Source of the DNA: DATCKG01 sp036562385
GTDB taxonomy: Bacteria; Bacillota; Sulfobacillia; Symbiobacteriales; Symbiobacteriaceae
Direction: 5' to 3'
Assembly: GCA_036562385.1 (NCBI GenBank)
Contig: DATCKG010000055.1
Span: 1-33,759, forward strand
DNA length: 33,759 nt
Positions 32,298-33,759 of the stretch are shown in pieces. The first letter of the stretch is position 1; every line of letters begins with the position of its first letter. The notes below the pieces were generated by a model that searched no databases, was not told the origin of the DNA, and was given only the letters and a program-made list of their open reading frames with translations. Position numbers and translations under genes: made by a program.

Positions 32298-33759
32298 GTG
32301 CGCAAATCACTGGGTTTGGTCCTGTCGCTCTTGCTGGTGCTGCTGACAGCCGTGCCGGCTGCCGCCGCCCGTCAGCCGGTTCTCTACGGCGTGGTGACCG
32401 ACCGGTCCGGACGGCCCGTAGCCGGGGCTGAGGTGGAGGTCTATGCCCTGAATCAGGGACTGGTGGGCCTCCTCCAGACCGCAGCCGACGGCTCTTTCGC
32501 GCTGGATGAGGTCCAGGGCCGTCCCCTGCTTTGGAAGGTCCGGGTTTGGGCCCCCGGATACAAGACCTATGAATCGGGCTGGTTCACGCTCCTTCAGCAG
32601 CAACCCTACTGGCCGATCCGACTGCAGCCCCTCACCGGCGGACTGCAGGTAACCGTGCGGGATGAAGCCGGCGCCCCGGTGGAGGGCACCGCGAGCCTGA
32701 TCGGCCCCGGAGGCAAGCTGATCGGCCAGTTCCCGGTGACGCAGGGATCGCTGATCCAGGAGGGCCTGGAGCCGGGTCCCTACCGGCTGGTAGTGAGCGC
32801 ACCCGATCTGGCCCCGGCCTCCGCGACCCTCATCGTGGCGCCTGATCACATCGCCACCGCCGCCATCACCCTGCAGAAGGCCGGCTTCACCGTCACCGGC
32901 GAGGTGCGGGACGCGTCTGACAGCGAGCCCGTCATCGCCGCCCAGGTGGAGCTGCTGCGGGGGGACCTCACACAGGTGACCGTGGCTGAAACCGATCTTA
33001 ACGGCCGGTTCGTCCTCTCCGCCCCCTCTGAACCGCCCGGGAACTACCGGGTACGGGTGACCGCCCCGGGCTACCGCTCCGTCCTCATCGATCCCTTCCC
33101 GGTCTCCGCCGGGCAGGGGGTGGACCTGAGCGGCGAGCGGGCGGTGTGGCTGCAGGGCCGGACCGGCACGCTGCGAGTGGAAGTCCGGGACGAAAACGGC
33201 GACCCGGTACGCCGGGAGTGGGTCACCCTGGTGCTGCAGGGCTACGGCGAGCTGGCCCGGAAGCGGACCGATCAGAAGGGCGTCGTGGTGTTTGAAGACC
33301 TGCCGGCAGGCACCGGGTACCAGTACGCGGTGGTGCCGCAGGTCGGGTGGGGCCGATATAACCTTCCGTGGATTCAACTCCTCCCGGGCGGAACTCGCTT
33401 CGTGGTACTAAGCGGGCAGGCAGAGACAGACGAAAAACCTGGCGGCGAAGGCCACATTTCGGGTATCGTCACCACCCGGGGTGGTGAGCCCATCCGGGGC
33501 GCCGAGGTGGAGCTGATCCTCGGTGGCGAGGTCATTGACTCGGTAGAGACGGACCGAAACGGTACCTTCCGGTTTGAGGGCGTAGCCGCGACCTGGGAAG
33601 TGCTTGCCTGGACACAGAACCTCGGGACCAACTGGGAAGAGACCTTCGCCGAGGATGCCGGTGCGATCCCCGATGACGCCACCGGCGAACATGGCGAGAA
33701 TGGCGAAAATGGCGAGAATCCCGGAGAGAACCCCGGAGAGAACCCCGCAGAGAACCCCG
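32298..33759 (+). CDS. Secreted multi-domain protein with carboxypeptidase-regulatory-like repeats, 3' end outside window
   Basis: Starts at GTG 32298 with GAGGAGGG 8 bases upstream, 16 bases after the permease stop, and stays open to the right edge (487 codons). A signal peptide is clear: RKS, then a run of Leu/Val to about residue 18, then AVPAAAA before the likely cleavage. Repeated beta-sandwich units follow, each with the pattern G-V-V-T-D-x-x-G-x-P-V-x-G-A-x-V-x-V ... T-x-x-x-G-x-F, seen at about residues 32-110, 195-270, 292-360 and 387-440. These resemble CarboxypepD_reg/CnaB-like domains. From about 463 the sequence becomes Gly-Glu-Asn then Pro-Gly-Glu-Asn repeats. Position in the operon suggests it works with, or is handled by, the transporter. 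Confidence 0.85.
   Translation, partial: MRKSLGLVLSLLLVLLTAVPAAAARQPVLYGVVTDRSGRPVAGAEVEVYALNQGLVGLLQTAADGSFALDEVQGRPLLWKVRVWAPGYKTYESGWFTLLQQQPYWPIRLQPLTGGLQVTVRDEAGAPVEGTASLIGPGGKLIGQFPVTQGSLIQEGLEPGPYRLVVSAPDLAPASATLIVAPDHIATAAITLQKAGFTVTGEVRDASDSEPVIAAQVELLRGDLTQVTVAETDLNGRFVLSAPSEPPGNYRVRVTAPGYRSVLIDPFPVSAGQGVDLSGERAVWLQGRTGTLRVEVRDENGDPVRREWVTLVLQGYGELARKRTDQKGVVVFEDLPAGTGYQYAVVPQVGWGRYNLPWIQLLPGGTRFVVLSGQAETDEKPGGEGHISGIVTTRGGEPIRGAEVELILGGEVIDSVETDRNGTFRFEGVAATWEVLAWTQNLGTNWEETFAEDAGAIPDDATGEHGENGENGENPGENPGENPAENP
33684..33759 (+). repeat. Short tandem repeat coding Gly-Glu-Asn / Pro-Gly-Glu-Asn
   Basis: GGCGARAAT-type 9-base units, the first a variant coding GEH (GEH, GEN, GEN, GEN), turn into 12-base CCCGGAGAGAAC units (PGEN, PGEN, PAEN) that reach the window edge. 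Such a tail is probably a flexible spacer; copy number may vary through slippage. Confidence 0.8.

Noticed and set aside
32307..33377. Minus-strand open frame of 356 codons at the right end
   Set aside because: Antisense to the secreted repeat protein, which has a ribosome binding site, signal peptide and domain pattern.
1..33759. CRISPR arrays, tRNA or rRNA genes, insertion sequences, prophage parts
   Set aside because: No spaced repeats, no cloverleaf with TTCGA loop, no transposase or integrase frame was seen in any gap; all gaps are shorter than 240 bases and are described above.

Overview
The window is GC-rich bacterial chromosome with dense, mostly minus-strand genes, AGGAGG-type ribosome binding sites and frequent GTG and TTG starts. 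Its backbone is the conserved Firmicute block known in Bacillus subtilis as yloA(rqcH)-yloB-yicC-remA-gmk-rpoZ-coaBC-priA-def-fmt-rsmB-rlmN-prpC-prkC-rsgA-rpe. Ferredoxin-dependent 2-oxoacid oxidoreductase, remA, YugP and a YknWXYZ-like transporter also fit a Gram-positive. A high-GC clostridial lineage such as Symbiobacterium or a relative is the best guess. This rests on gene content and order; no database was consulted.

Layout. 1-552: 3' part of a DegV family gene (+). 608-16929: the housekeeping block on the minus strand, read from right to left: yicC, remA, gmk, rpoZ, coaBC, priA, def, fmt, a YugP-type membrane zinc peptidase, pdxK, rsmB, rlmN, prpC, prkC, rsgA, rpe and a very short CheW-like gene. 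pdxK has its own candidate promoter and terminator inside the block, and hairpins lie between the ATPase gene and yicC and between rpoZ and coaBC. 17046-19922: a SERCA-like calcium P-type ATPase (-). 20158-22433 (+): rqcH, then an unrecognised gene that reaches a strong intrinsic terminator with no stop codon in any of the three frames. 22436-23890 (-): ACT-domain malic enzyme. 24093-25007 (-): LysR regulator, divergent from 25200-27898 (+): korA-korB. 28077-33759 (+): a YknWXYZ-like operon (Yip1 membrane protein, membrane-fusion protein, ABC ATPase, MacB-like permease), followed at once by a long secreted protein that runs off the right edge and ends in a Gly/Glu/Asn/Pro repeat tail.

How the genes fit together. 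The left two-thirds serves translation (def, fmt, rsmB, rlmN, rsgA), replication restart (priA), nucleotide and cofactor supply (gmk, coaBC, pdxK), transcription (rpoZ) and PASTA-kinase/PP2C phosphatase signalling. The malic enzyme, LysR regulator and korAB form a central-carbon group around pyruvate/malate and 2-oxoacids. The right end is an envelope transport/stress unit.

Most notable observations: (1) the stopless gene next to rqcH, whose terminator lies inside the reading frame, a layout known from tmRNA-controlled ribosome-rescue genes; (2) a CoaBC that lacks the expected Asn and Cys of its decarboxylase active site; (3) a 106-residue CheW that seems to have lost its middle; (4) hairpins and dyads in front of the malic enzyme, lysR/korA and yicC genes.
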